In this document: piece after piece, positions 27,301-36,238 of the stretch
Numbering within the stretch: position 1 is the stretch's first letter
Layout of the letters: every line of letters begins with the position of its first letter
Assembly (NCBI GenBank): GCA_030157805.1
Contig: JAOAUB010000009.1
Coordinates: 14,184 to 78,183, forward strand
DNA length: 64,000 nt
Direction of reading: 5' to 3'
Source: Legionellaceae bacterium
GTDB lineage: Bacteria; Pseudomonadota; Gammaproteobacteria; Legionellales; Legionellaceae
Position numbers and translations under genes: made by a program
Notes under the pieces: generated by a model
The model's database searches: none
What the model was told of the DNA's origin: nothing
What the model saw: only the letters and a program-made list of their open reading frames with translations

Positions 27301-27559
27301 TTTCACTTTTTGGTTCGTGCCTTCGTTCTTTGAAATGGTCAACGACCATTTCAGCTGCATCTGCCAGTACGCTTCCTACCAATGGTATCTCGCCCATTAA
27401 TGATTTAACGGCTATGGACGCAATTGATATAGATAAGTCCGTTTTATCTTCTCGGCGGCTCGCCCTTCCTGCATGAACTGCAGTGGCATAGTCTAATTCT
27501 TGACGAAACTCCTTAGCAAGAATACGGCAATAAAGATCAAGTTTTTCTTCTGGCGTCAT
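24347..27559 (-). CDS. Large modular protein with pentapeptide repeats and coiled coil, candidate Dot/Icm effector
   Basis: A 1070-aa protein: helical N-terminus (1-190), a middle domain, pentapeptide repeats at about 317-402 (MNFAGKDLSFCDFRG, CEFRGARLSHANLEGA), a long Gln/Glu/Lys-rich coiled coil at about 425-710, a Ser/Pro/Asn-rich linker with two identical 33-residue copies (about 706-739 and 762-795), and a helical C-terminal domain. There is no signal peptide. ATG 27559 is chosen because GAGAGG lies 8 nt upstream. This architecture is typical of Legionellales effectors, but I recognise no specific family, and translocation is inference. Confidence 0.85.
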   Translation of the reverse strand: MTPEEKLDLYCRILAKEFRQELDYATAVHAGRASRREDKTDLSISIASIAVKSLMGEIPLVGSVLADAAEMVVDHFKERRHEPKSEKTALIQYHVHEDALGVLIEQIAKETARRYQYFITQRLSSESDIQNFAAVGARRMLKYYSDQQSQTPFSEEILLQGLIFADTSLISKTPLKDRITIPRTINADGAYSHCAVQDSTGQIYSFTSNGTSTKISTDAQKNSAAKYGFVNLPRSDRLFERSQLQRLTSGSNVLQRSMEYQPTWITIDYKILSDYEKQQTESSLLEYCKKRLTLPNATQLFYVPDHAASRNEKDLTRMNFAGKDLSFCDFRGCAFGGSLNHTKFVDSNLYDVDFSKVSSIENSNFNDATMEKLNAKGKRFHHCEFRGARLSHANLEGATISGGYDSSTFLPKERNYELSALHPGKLVAELRSRVESKQAQTDTHLIKINERLQQQATQLQKLKDFFRAITQDIEAMRHDAKMPTQAITDLKFHLKQQQDELAKKIGEIERLMSQPQKRGVSSVDLDLQSSEINSKLRALQQREETLRQTALGYCQLIDNSTQENLLKYRSTLQKEQARDKPSGSDSESIVELKKKIESLEKFQLAITQKLKHFDALKTEISKIVEQDGAKFPPTRPVEQATQASFDVTRHQDIIVMQELSQQRQDSERRQAKSEPQNQELVDQLRKLQDEVELLKKDQASRGAAVESSQSSISRSPQNNTTEVAREGGTFQRNPLNPPKKNPGSTPAGYQERVRANLFNSSKSSQSSISRSPQNNTTEVAREGGTFQRNPLNPPKGQASSKAAVKPLQSSLFSDHDVHHFDVYKSFNPSINYTHVLFALGLCGELDDKLSSYFSLNMETQEDLLDSHSSFDYVNSFVTEGEIRFNVQHGMMSCSDRLQEVLKRRFKEMSYSEKVKLLWGIGGAFAQFCEDHPDHIEMRKSLDPILDLIGDNLIKPKLTSSTSTKPGFFSSQFDGNSDLKDVKELLQVYLVLISVNLFFYKKAEDAGQNQRPVWGDDPQSLTCWLAANETVNAYFKCAILSLEEKDFYRDILNQAVEGVFPGTNEDQKRLD
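25175..25443 (-). repeat. Perfect 101-bp direct repeat within the 1070-aa gene
   Basis: Bases 25175-25275 and 25343-25443 are identical, offset by 168 bp (a multiple of 3, so the frame is kept). Each copy encodes a Ser/Asn/Pro-rich segment containing EVAREGGTFQRNPLNPPK. Complete identity points to a very recent duplication or gene conversion. Confidence 0.95.
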
Positions 27560-27736
27560 TTTAAAAACCTCTCTGATATGCAAACTTAGCTAAAAATTAG
27601 ATATCCACTACCTGTAATTGTAGTTTAAAAAAAAGTTTTTATTTGAATACTCGCAAATGATTGCAGTAACCCAAAAGAAATCACCACGTGATGAACCAGC
27701 TCATCATGTCTCTTTATACCTGCACTTCTGCAGTTT

Positions 27737-28594
27737 CTACGCAACTCCCTCAATCAACTGGCGTAATTTTTTTATCGCATTTTTTTCAAGCTGACGAACT
27801 CGTTCAGCCGATACGCCATACTTATCAGCCAAATCATGTAGCGTTGCTTTATTATCTAACAACCAACGCTGTTGCAAAATATCCTGACTACGCTCATCTA
27901 ACTTCTCAAAAGCCTGTAATAGATTTTCACGTCCCTGCTCACCATGACGTTCTTGCTCAACCAGTAAAGCAGGATCACTCTGTTCATCATGCAAATAATT
28001 TTCGGGCGCGTTAAATAATTCATCATGATCAGAAACTGGCGCATCAAACGAGGTATCCATTGCGTTGAGACGCTGCTCCATTCGCAAAACTTCCTCTCGA
28101 CTAACACCTAGATCACGAGCAACAGCATCCACTTCTTCTGTCGTAAACCAACCCAATCTGCTTTTCATTTGCCGTAAATTGAAAAACAATTTACGCTGCG
28201 CTTTCGTTGTGGCAATTTTAACAATTCGCCAATTACGTAAAACGAACTCATGAATTTCAGCTTTTATCCAATGAACAGCAAACGACACCAAACGAACACC
28301 CATGGTTGGATTAAATCGTTTCACCGCTTTCATCAAACCCACGTTACCTTCCTGAATTAAATCATTCAAAGGCAAACCATATCCTAAATAACCACGAGCA
28401 ACTCTCACGACATAACGCAAGTGAGCCAGAACCAACGATCGAGCACTGTCAAGATCACCATCATCTTGATAGCGCGTGGCATAATGATATTCTTCTTCAG
28501 GGGAGAGCATAGGAATTTGATTAACATAAGAAATATAGGCTTCAATACTACCTACTGGGATGCCCAATGACGCCAATTGCAACTGCTGACTCAT
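27737..28594 (-). CDS. rpoH: RNA polymerase sigma-32 (heat-shock sigma factor)
   Basis: A 285-aa sigma-70-family factor. Region 2 ([20 protein letters not shown] ... [19 protein letters not shown]), the RpoH box [10 protein letters not shown], and region 4 with the [21 protein letters not shown] are present. It directs transcription of heat-shock genes. It follows ftsX as in most gammaproteobacteria. Confidence 0.96.
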   Translation of the reverse strand: MSQQLQLASLGIPVGSIEAYISYVNQIPMLSPEEEYHYATRYQDDGDLDSARSLVLAHLRYVVRVARGYLGYGLPLNDLIQEGNVGLMKAVKRFNPTMGVRLVSFAVHWIKAEIHEFVLRNWRIVKIATTKAQRKLFFNLRQMKSRLGWFTTEEVDAVARDLGVSREEVLRMEQRLNAMDTSFDAPVSDHDELFNAPENYLHDEQSDPALLVEQERHGEQGRENLLQAFEKLDERSQDILQQRWLLDNKATLHDLADKYGVSAERVRQLEKNAIKKLRQLIEGVA

Positions 28595-28647
28595 TTTAAA
28601 TTACCTCCAAAGGACAACTTAACTTGTTTCGTCGAGCGTATTATACA

Positions 28648-29577
28648 TCAATTGTAGGGCTCAATAGAAGCTAGTTGCCTCTTCACTGCCAATCGAGCCC
28701 CAAGCCAAGATAAACTAATTGCAACTAAAACAATAAGATACGCTTGAAATACGGTCAATCCTTTTAATGGGTAGTGCATGTCATACACTAAAGCTAATTC
28801 TTGTAATCCTACAGCGAGACTTAACATAAAAATATTAACAAAAAGAACAGCAAAAACTGCGCCAATTAAGCCATACCAAACGCCTGAGTATAAAAAAGGC
28901 CTAACAATGAAGGGATCACTCGCACCTATTAATTTAAGAACCCGAATCTCTTCATGACGATGATGAATTGCCAAGCGTAAGGTATTTCCAACAATAAGAA
29001 CAACCGCTGAAGCAAGTAATATCATCAAAGCATTCGCAATTTCAGCAACAAATCCCAAAATAGCATGAAGCCGTCGAATCCAATCTCTATCTAGCTTTGC
29101 TTGTTCGACCTGCGGCATAGCTTGCAGTCGATTAAATAATTGTTCCATCTGCACGGGGGTATTAATTGCAAAAGCCGGAACCACCTCAATCATTGCAGGC
29201 AAAGGATTTTCTGGCAAATAACGCATAATATCGTTCATGCCTTCTTGTTCCTGTAATTCTTTAATGCCTTCTTCAGGCGTTTTTAAAGAAACCTCGCCAA
29301 CACCTTGAATATGCCGAAGATCAGTCACCAATTGATGTTGTTGAACTAAAGACAACGATGGTTTGAGATACAACGAAACTGTACCGCTGCGCTGCCAACC
29401 CATCGTTAATTGGCTGACGTTACTTTTAAATACCCAGAACAACGTTGGCAATGTCAAGGTAATGGCAATAATCACTGCCGTTATCAACGTTGCAAGAGGC
29501 CTGCGACATAAAAAATTAAAACTATTCAGGGCAGCATGTAAATGATTGGCAGCGACTTTTTTCAACTGTATTAACAC
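28648..29577 (-). CDS. ftsX: FtsX, divisome ABC-transporter-like membrane subunit
   Basis: A 309-aa protein with four membrane segments (about 30-50, 180-205, 230-255, 275-300) and an extracytoplasmic loop between the first two. With FtsE it controls peptidoglycan hydrolases at the septum. It overlaps ftsE by 7 nt. Confidence 0.95.
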   Translation of the reverse strand: MLIQLKKVAANHLHAALNSFNFLCRRPLATLITAVIIAITLTLPTLFWVFKSNVSQLTMGWQRSGTVSLYLKPSLSLVQQHQLVTDLRHIQGVGEVSLKTPEEGIKELQEQEGMNDIMRYLPENPLPAMIEVVPAFAINTPVQMEQLFNRLQAMPQVEQAKLDRDWIRRLHAILGFVAEIANALMILLASAVVLIVGNTLRLAIHHRHEEIRVLKLIGASDPFIVRPFLYSGVWYGLIGAVFAVLFVNIFMLSLAVGLQELALVYDMHYPLKGLTVFQAYLIVLVAISLSWLGARLAVKRQLASIEPYN

Positions 29578-30221
29578 AGCCGTCCTCCCTTTAACATCAC
29601 AATACGATGCTTTATTCCAGCAATTAAAGTTAAATCATGCGTTGCAATTAATACACTGACCCCGACCTGATTAAACTCTTGGAACAATTTCATGATCCCC
29701 ATTGATAAACTAGGATCAAGATTTCCAGTAGGCTCATCTGCAAGAACTAATGCCGGTTTATGAACAACCGCACGCGCAATTCCAACACGTTGCTGCTCCC
29801 CTGCGGATAACTGAGCCGGAATCATTTTGGCCTTATTTAATAAACCGACCATATCTAAAGCAGCATGGGTACGCTTAGAAATCTTGGACGACGGCAGTCC
29901 CTTGATTTGCATTGGCAACGCCACATTATCAAAAACACTTCGATCATGAAGTAAATTAGGCGACTGAAAAATAATTCCTAGCTGACTGCGATAATCGGCA
30001 ATCTCACGATGCTTCAGCTGATTTAAATTAACGCCATTGACAATTAATTGCCCTGAAGAAGGCGATTGCAATTTCGCAATTAATTTCAATAATGTTGTTT
30101 TACCCGCACCCGAATGCCCTGTTAAAAAAGCCATTTCTCCCTTTTCCAAGGTGAAATCAATCTGACTCAGGGCCTCAAATCCCCCAGGATAACGCTTGCT
30201 CACTTGCTCGAATTTAATCAT
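29571..30221 (-). CDS. ftsE: FtsE, divisome ATPase
   Basis: A 216-aa ABC ATPase with Walker A GHSGAGKTTLLK, signature LSAGEQQRVGIARA and Walker B VLADEPTGNLDP. It partners FtsX at the division site. It starts 3 nt after the ftsY stop, so ftsY-ftsE-ftsX form an operon. Confidence 0.96.
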   Translation of the reverse strand: MIKFEQVSKRYPGGFEALSQIDFTLEKGEMAFLTGHSGAGKTTLLKLIAKLQSPSSGQLIVNGVNLNQLKHREIADYRSQLGIIFQSPNLLHDRSVFDNVALPMQIKGLPSSKISKRTHAALDMVGLLNKAKMIPAQLSAGEQQRVGIARAVVHKPALVLADEPTGNLDPSLSMGIMKLFQEFNQVGVSVLIATHDLTLIAGIKHRIVMLKGGRLC

Positions 30222-30224
30222 TGT

Positions 30225-31328
30225 TTAGTCATCGTTAAAAATCGCCCTAACGAACTGAACCGCATCAAAAAGACGCAAATCATCGATGCTTTCACCTATA
30301 CCCAGATAACGAAATGGTATCGCCAACTCCTTGGCAATAGCAAATAAAATTCCACCTTTAGCTGTTCCATCTAACTTAGTCATCGTAATTCCAGTTAATC
30401 CAATGGACTGATGAAATTCGCGTGCTTGATTCAACGCGTTTTGACCGATGCTTGCATCTAATACTAACATAATTTCATGCGGTGCTTTAGGATCAAGTTT
30501 ATGAAGCACTCGCTTAATTTTTTTAAGCTCTTCCATTAAGTTATTCTGAGTATGCAAACGCCCGGCAGTATCCGCAATTAAAATATCACAACCACGAGCC
30601 TTCGCAGACTGCAAGGCATCATAAATTACCGAAGCACTGTCTGCACCAAGTTGTTGCGCAATCACGGGAATCTCATTCCTTCGCCCCCATGTCTGCAACT
30701 GTTCAATCGCCGCTGCACGAAAGGTATCTCCTGCAGCCAGCATCACTTTTTTTCCCTGTTGCTGAAACTGTTGAGCTAATTTACCAATGGTGGTTGTTTT
30801 TCCCGCACCATTAACACCAATAACCAAAATAACAAAAGGCGAATTATCGTCTGTCACCGGAACAAGCGGCCTACTTAAAGGCAATAACAGGTTTTCTAAT
30901 TGCCCTTTAATGAAGTCAAAAACCATCTTACCATCGGCAAGATTTTTACGCGCCAACCCCTCGCTCACTTTGCCAAGAATGCCATGAACCGTCTCAACAC
31001 CCAGATCAGAACTCATTAACAGCGTTTCGATTTCCTCAACTAACGAAGCATCAATTTCTTTTTGACCTAATAAAAGACGCCCAATGCCACCACCTAACTG
31101 CTGACGCGTCCTGCTAAGACCGCGCTTTAAACGGGCATAAAAACTTTGTTTGGCCGCTTCGTTTGGCGATCCCAAATCAACTGAACGTTGATCACAGTTC
31201 GCCGATGAGGGCAATGCATTGATTTCCTCAATCATTTCAGGCGTTAAATCAAGGCTCACGCCCTCTTTTTCTGAATCATTTGGTTGGGGAACCGTTTGTG
31301 GGCGATTTTTCTTAAACCACTTCATCAT
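30225..31328 (-). CDS. ftsY: FtsY, signal recognition particle receptor
   Basis: A 367-aa SRP receptor: acidic N-terminal A domain, helical N domain, and GTPase G domain with GVNGAGKTTTIGKLA, DTAGRLHTQ and TKLDGTAKGG. It docks ribosome-SRP complexes at the membrane. It is divergent from the first M16 gene, with 73 bp between them. Confidence 0.96.
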   Translation of the reverse strand: MMKWFKKNRPQTVPQPNDSEKEGVSLDLTPEMIEEINALPSSANCDQRSVDLGSPNEAAKQSFYARLKRGLSRTRQQLGGGIGRLLLGQKEIDASLVEEIETLLMSSDLGVETVHGILGKVSEGLARKNLADGKMVFDFIKGQLENLLLPLSRPLVPVTDDNSPFVILVIGVNGAGKTTTIGKLAQQFQQQGKKVMLAAGDTFRAAAIEQLQTWGRRNEIPVIAQQLGADSASVIYDALQSAKARGCDILIADTAGRLHTQNNLMEELKKIKRVLHKLDPKAPHEIMLVLDASIGQNALNQAREFHQSIGLTGITMTKLDGTAKGGILFAIAKELAIPFRYLGIGESIDDLRLFDAVQFVRAIFNDD

Positions 31329-31401
31329 AAATAGTGTACAAAAAAATAGAAGTATGGAATTCTATCATGTTTTAAATTTTATTAAATATAAGTGTATCTT
31401 C

Positions 31402-32745
31402 ATGCGTCTAAGATTGATATTTACTATTCTAATTGTCACAACATTGAACACTAACGCAACTCATGCCATACAAACCCTACAAAAATACACGCTAAACAAT
31501 GGATTAAAAATTCTTATTAAAGAAGATCATCGAGCCCCTGTTGTTGTGAGCATGATCTGGTATAACGTCGGATCGGCCGATGAGCCAGGAGGAATCACTG
31601 GCGTTTCACATGCATTAGAACACATGATGTTTAAAGGAACAAAACAATACCCTGTTGGTGCTTTTTCTAAAACTATTGCAGCGTTAGGCGGTCAGGAAAA
31701 TGCCATGACGAACTACGACTACACCGCTTACTTTGAAAAGATTGCTGCGGTGCAACTGCCCATCGCCTTTGAACTTGAAGCTGATCGCATGCAAAATTTA
31801 TTATTGAACCAAGCCGAGTTCAATAAAGAAATGAAAGTCATCCGTGAAGAAAGGCGCCTACGTACTGATGATAATCCCCAAGCCACCACCTTTGAACACT
31901 ATATGACAGCAGCACACCTTACAGAACCTTACCACCACCCTATTATTGGCTGGATGAATGATTTAAAAGAAATGACATTAGGTGATGTCCAAGCCTGGTA
32001 TAAAAATTTTTATACTCCCAATAATGCCGTACTTGTCGTTGTTGGTGATGTTCATGGGAAAAAAGTCGTCGAGTTAGCCAATCTTTATTTTGGAAAATTA
32101 AAACGACAACCCAGTTATCAACAAAAAAAACAAACTGAACCAGCAAGCCTTGGCGCAAAACTGATTGAAATTCATACGCCAGCTCAACTTCCTATGCTCA
32201 TGCTGGGTTATACCGTTCCCAGCGCTAAAACAGCGAAACAGGCTTGGCAACCTTACGCCCTTGAACTTGCTGCTGGCATTCTCAACGCGGGCAATAGTGC
32301 GCGTTTTTCTAAAAATCTTATTCGCGGGCCGCACATCGCCAGCAGTGCAGAAGTTTACTATAACCTATACAGTCGTTATCAAACTCAATTTATTATGCTG
32401 GGTACTCCAGCACAAAATCGAAACAATAACGAGCTCAAACAAATGTTTTTAAAAGAGATTAAGCGCTTACAAACTGAGCCTATTCCAGAACGTGAATTAG
32501 AGCGGGTAAAAACCCAAATTATCGCTCAAAAAACCTTTGAAAAAGATTCAATTTTTGGTCAAGCCATGGAAATAGGTTTATTGGAAACCATAGGCCTAAG
32601 CACGGAAACCGCTGAATCATTTACTGATAAAATCAAAAGTATTACAGCACAACAAATTCAAGCCGTTGCAAAACAATACTTCCGGGATTCGGCCATCACA
32701 GAAGCACGCCTCTATCCAAACGCAAAACAGGGAGAACTACGATGA
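31402..32745 (+). CDS. M16 family zinc metallopeptidase (active-type)
   Basis: A 447-aa insulinase/processing-peptidase-like protein with a signal peptide (RLRLIFTILIVTTLNTNATHA) and the inverted zinc motif HALEHMMF (HxxEH). The start at 31402 puts the signal peptide at the N-terminus; the frame extends back into ftsY. It is paired with a second M16 gene with ATGA overlap; in this family active and inactive subunits often form heterodimers. Periplasmic location is likely. Confidence 0.92.
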   Translation: MRLRLIFTILIVTTLNTNATHAIQTLQKYTLNNGLKILIKEDHRAPVVVSMIWYNVGSADEPGGITGVSHALEHMMFKGTKQYPVGAFSKTIAALGGQENAMTNYDYTAYFEKIAAVQLPIAFELEADRMQNLLLNQAEFNKEMKVIREERRLRTDDNPQATTFEHYMTAAHLTEPYHHPIIGWMNDLKEMTLGDVQAWYKNFYTPNNAVLVVVGDVHGKKVVELANLYFGKLKRQPSYQQKKQTEPASLGAKLIEIHTPAQLPMLMLGYTVPSAKTAKQAWQPYALELAAGILNAGNSARFSKNLIRGPHIASSAEVYYNLYSRYQTQFIMLGTPAQNRNNNELKQMFLKEIKRLQTEPIPERELERVKTQIIAQKTFEKDSIFGQAMEIGLLETIGLSTETAESFTDKIKSITAQQIQAVAKQYFRDSAITEARLYPNAKQGELR

Positions 32746-34055
32746 TCTCAAAAAAAATGAAGTTAGGGATTATCACCATAATCCTCTCTCTATTCATTTC
32801 TAACGCCATGGCCCTCCCATTAAAAACTCAGAAATGGCAAACTAAAAATGGCGCCAGGGTTGTTTTCTATCAAGCGAATGATGTTCCCATGTTAGATATT
32901 TATGTGGCATTTGCTGCAGGATCTGCCTACGATGGAAAACTCTTTGGATTAAGTGCGTTAACGACGAATCTACTGAATCAAGGAAATGGACCCTTCGATG
33001 CAACGCAAATCGCTGAAAATTTAGATCAGACCGGCGCGCAATTTAATGCAGAAAATAGCCGTGATATCGCGCTTTTTCATCTTCGAACATTAAACCATGA
33101 TGAAGCGCTCAATCCTGCCACTGAAACATTCAGCTTAATTATCACCAAACCGCAATTTCGACAAGACGCCTTTAATCGAGAAAAAAATCAATTATTATCA
33201 TTAATATTACAGAAACAAGAATCCCCTGATGAAATTGCAAACATCGAATTTTTCAACAAACTTTATGGCGATCATCCCTACGCACACCCTATCAATGGAA
33301 CATCACTATCCGTCAATAAAATTCAACCCTGGCAAGTACGTGATTTTTATAAACAATACTTTGTCGGCAGCAATGCCATCATTGTGATGGTTGGTGCCAT
33401 TAGCCAAGAAAAAGCAACTCAATTAGCCGAAAAAATTATTGCGGCCTTACCCAAGGGCGAACCAGCACCTGCCATTGTTCAGGCTCAACCATTAATTAAA
33501 CCAGAACAAACAACGATCCCCTTTCCATCATCACAAACCATTTTACGTCTTGGACAACTTGGAATTACCCATCAACATCCTGATTATTTTCCATTATTAA
33601 TGGGTAATTACATTTTAGGAGGTGGCGCGATGGTTTCCCAATTAGCCATTGAAATTCGAGAAAAACGTGGCTTGAGTTATAATGTTAACAGTCAATTAAT
33701 TCCCATGCCCGCCAACGGCGCTTTTATCATCGCACTCTCCACCAAAACCAACCAAGCTGAAAAAGCATTACAAGTCAGTCGTGAAACCTTAAATCATTTT
33801 TTAAACCATGGTCCGACGGAAAAAGAACTTGCTGATGCTAAACAATACTTAGCAGGAAGCTTTTCCCTATCTCTCGCAAGCAATAGCAGCATCGCCAATA
33901 TGTTATTACGCATTGCCTTTTATAATTTGCCCGATGATTACCTGGACACCTACGTGGCACAGCTTGAGAATGTCAGTACACTTGATATCAAAAGAGCTTT
34001 TAAGGCCTTCATTCAACCTGAAAATCTTTTGCAAATCACCGTGGGTAAATTGTGA
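32742..34055 (+). CDS. M16 family peptidase-like protein lacking the zinc motif
   Basis: A 437-aa M16 homologue with a signal peptide (LGIITIILSLFISNAMA). At the position of HxxEH it has GLSALTTNLLNQG, so metal ligands are absent and it is probably the non-catalytic partner of the preceding protein. The substrate-binding REKRGLSYNVNSQL segment is retained. It overlaps both neighbours by 4 nt. Confidence 0.92.
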   Translation: MISKKMKLGIITIILSLFISNAMALPLKTQKWQTKNGARVVFYQANDVPMLDIYVAFAAGSAYDGKLFGLSALTTNLLNQGNGPFDATQIAENLDQTGAQFNAENSRDIALFHLRTLNHDEALNPATETFSLIITKPQFRQDAFNREKNQLLSLILQKQESPDEIANIEFFNKLYGDHPYAHPINGTSLSVNKIQPWQVRDFYKQYFVGSNAIIVMVGAISQEKATQLAEKIIAALPKGEPAPAIVQAQPLIKPEQTTIPFPSSQTILRLGQLGITHQHPDYFPLLMGNYILGGGAMVSQLAIEIREKRGLSYNVNSQLIPMPANGAFIIALSTKTNQAEKALQVSRETLNHFLNHGPTEKELADAKQYLAGSFSLSLASNSSIANMLLRIAFYNLPDDYLDTYVAQLENVSTLDIKRAFKAFIQPENLLQITVGKL

Positions 34056-34627
34056 AACAACAAGTACGAATCATCGCAGGTCAATTAAAAGGGAAAAAAA
34101 TTCCATTCACTGCCGTTGATGGGTTACGCCCGACCCCCGACCGTGTTAAAGAAACACTGTTCAATTGGCTCATGAACCGTCTCGTAGGAACTCGCTGTCT
34201 TGATGCCTTCGCAGGCAGCGGTGCCTTGGGTTTTGAGGCGCTCTCACGAGGGGCCTGTGAGGTTGTGTTCATTGAACAATCGATGATTGCCTTTAACAAC
34301 CTTCAACAACTTGCTCATGACATCAACGTGCAGCTCAATAAGGGCAATCAACCCCGATTACATGTTCTACGTGCCGACGCGTCCCATTATCTCAAAACAC
34401 ATCCGGCCCCTTTTGACATTATTTTTGTCGATCCTCCTTTTGCACAAACGAACTACCTCGAGTTTATTGAACTAATTCAAGCAAGCAATACCCTTAAACC
34501 CGGTGGTTTACTCTATTTAGAATCACCCAACCTATTCAATCTTGACCCAACACAATGGACAACTCTAAAGTCAAAACGAGCCGGTAACGTTTACTATTCC
34601 CTTTATGAAAAACAAGCTACCGAATAG
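34052..34627 (+). CDS. rsmD: 16S rRNA m2G966 methyltransferase
   Basis: A 191-aa SAM-dependent methyltransferase: RPTPDRVKETLFNWL near the N-terminus, SAM motif LDAFAGSGALGFEALSRGA, and catalytic motif FVDPPFAQ. It modifies G966 of 16S rRNA. It starts with GTG overlapping the stop of the M16 gene (GTGA). Confidence 0.95.
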   Translation: MKQQVRIIAGQLKGKKIPFTAVDGLRPTPDRVKETLFNWLMNRLVGTRCLDAFAGSGALGFEALSRGACEVVFIEQSMIAFNNLQQLAHDINVQLNKGNQPRLHVLRADASHYLKTHPAPFDIIFVDPPFAQTNYLEFIELIQASNTLKPGGLLYLESPNLFNLDPTQWTTLKSKRAGNVYYSLYEKQATE

Positions 34628-34709
34628 AAAAAAACCGCGCCATTGCTCAACATATTTACATAGCAACCATTATTGCATCTCTCATTTAATGTCTTCTATG
34701 TTTCGCCCC

Positions 34710-34738
34710 TTGACAAGCCACCTAGCTCCTGTTTCAAT
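34710..34738 (+). promoter_or_regulatory. Candidate dotDCB promoter
   Basis: A perfect -35 TTGACA (34710-34715) is followed after 17 nt by TTCAAT (34733-34738, 4 of 6 matches to TATAAT), about 30 nt before dotD. No PmrA box is seen here. Confidence 0.35.
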
Positions 34739-34773
34739 CAATAAAGTTACTCTATGAAAACCAAATGGATACG

Positions 34774-35259
34774 ATGAATAAAAAGCTTATTTTGCTGATT
34801 AACTCGACACTATTATTGGCCAGCTGCCATCATGCACCTTTCATGAAGCCGCCTATTAATACTGCAAGCGACGATGCCAATATCAAACTGGCAGAAGCCG
34901 CCACATCAATAAGCGACTCCATGCTTCAAATGGCTAAAGTTCAAAAAGTTATTACGCCACCCGCAAAAGACAATACGCTCACCATTCCGAATTCGTCGAA
35001 TTTACAAACGCGTGCTTCGGTCGATTGGGCAGGCCCTATTCAAGAACTAACAACACGAGTTGCTAAAGCCGCTCACTATCGTATAAGAATTCTTGGTCAG
35101 GAACCTGCCGTTCCTGTTTTAATTAGCCTTAACATCCAAGATGAAAGCCTTGCAGAAATACTGCGTGATATTGATTATCAAGCAGGAATTCGAGCAAATA
35201 TTCATGTCTACCCTAATAGTCAAGTAGTAGAATTGCGCTATGCAAAAATATATTCCTAG
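34774..35259 (+). CDS. dotD: DotD, outer-membrane lipoprotein of the Dot/Icm core
   Basis: A 161-aa lipoprotein with lipobox LLASC near the N-terminus. The mature part (VITPPAKDNTLTIPNSSNLQ, ASVDWAGPIQELTTRVAKAA, VYPNSQVVELRYAKIYS) is strikingly similar to Legionella DotD. DotD has a periplasmic fold like secretin N-domains and joins DotC and DotH in the outer ring. An ATG three codons upstream (34765) is also possible. Confidence 0.96.
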   Translation: MNKKLILLINSTLLLASCHHAPFMKPPINTASDDANIKLAEAATSISDSMLQMAKVQKVITPPAKDNTLTIPNSSNLQTRASVDWAGPIQELTTRVAKAAHYRIRILGQEPAVPVLISLNIQDESLAEILRDIDYQAGIRANIHVYPNSQVVELRYAKIYS

Positions 35260-36151
35260 CCTTATTATCAGTGTTGCTTTCTGGCTAACGGCTTGTTCAA
35301 GCAATCAAATTATGACTGGCAATGTCAATTCCCTGTCGGGTTTGCAATCCATGGCCAGTTGCCATAAATGCGGCATCAACAAAGCAAAAACTAGCAAAAT
35401 TCGTGAAATGGCCCTAAAAGAAACTGCGTTGAGCATTAGCGCTCAAGCTGGATTGGCAAGTCGGGCAAAACTCATTGATGAAGATTTAACAAAGCAAGCC
35501 CGATACCTTGACAGTGTTTTTGACTTTAATAATTTAGTCCTTGAACATAACATTCTTCCTCCCGTGTTAGTGGAAGGTCGAAATACGCTAAATCTCGCTG
35601 ACACACAAACAATACGAATTTCCGACAGAACTTACAAAGTCAGTAAGCAAGCCCATTTTATTACAACGCCACCAAACTGGCGTCATTATTTATGGATGGA
35701 TTATAAAAAACCTGATTATCCTAATATCTCACTGTTGCCTAAAACCAAACAAGAAAGAAAATTATGGGCCTTTTATGTCGCCCGCGGCTGGAAAAACGGA
35801 ATTGAACAAGCCAACGTCATTCTCGAAGAAAGTGTCGCACGAATTAAAGAAGACTTTACCGGAATGGTTTTATACCGAAAATTATTAGCCATGAATATGG
35901 TGTCGCCACCCTTTGTTTCTCATACTGACTTAGGTGTTACTGGAGATGAAACGGAAATTCATATTGATGACCGTGTTTTACGAATTACTGCCTTGCCCGG
36001 ACTTAATGTTAACAGTAACGAGTGGCGCGCCGCTGTTGAACAAGATGAAGAATCCTTGAAACAATTTGTTACTATGGAGAAATTAGTACAAAATGCAAAA
36101 GTAAATATCACGAGTCGCGCATGGCAACCCAATATCGCTCCTGTCAATTAA
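35240..36151 (+). CDS. dotC: DotC, outer-membrane lipoprotein of the Dot/Icm core
   Basis: A 303-aa lipoprotein (lipobox LTAC), the same length as Legionella DotC, with conserved blocks PPNWRHYLWMDYKKPDYP and VARGWKNGIEQANVILEE. DotC helps place DotH in the outer membrane. Its start overlaps the end of dotD by 20 nt. Confidence 0.96.
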   Translation: MQKYIPSLIISVAFWLTACSSNQIMTGNVNSLSGLQSMASCHKCGINKAKTSKIREMALKETALSISAQAGLASRAKLIDEDLTKQARYLDSVFDFNNLVLEHNILPPVLVEGRNTLNLADTQTIRISDRTYKVSKQAHFITTPPNWRHYLWMDYKKPDYPNISLLPKTKQERKLWAFYVARGWKNGIEQANVILEESVARIKEDFTGMVLYRKLLAMNMVSPPFVSHTDLGVTGDETEIHIDDRVLRITALPGLNVNSNEWRAAVEQDEESLKQFVTMEKLVQNAKVNITSRAWQPNIAPVN

Positions 36152-36153
36152 TA

Positions 36154-36176
36154 CTAGGAGCTGTTGACAATTGCTC
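36154..36176. repeat. Possible remnant of the MITE terminal repeat upstream of dotB
   Basis: CTAG followed by gagctgttgacaattgctc resembles the right terminus of the 3870-4030 element (CTAG then ggtctgttgacaattcacc). No matching second end is seen in the 87-bp dotC-dotB gap, so it is a fragment or a chance match. Confidence 0.3.
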
Positions 36177-36238
36177 TATGAGGCCTAACTGGCAATGCTG
36201 GTTCACGCCATCCAAAAATTCAAGTACAAAGAGTCACC

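Noticed and set aside
27688..28014. Plus-strand 108-aa frame over rpoH
   Set aside because: It is antisense to clear rpoH coding sequence and matches no family.
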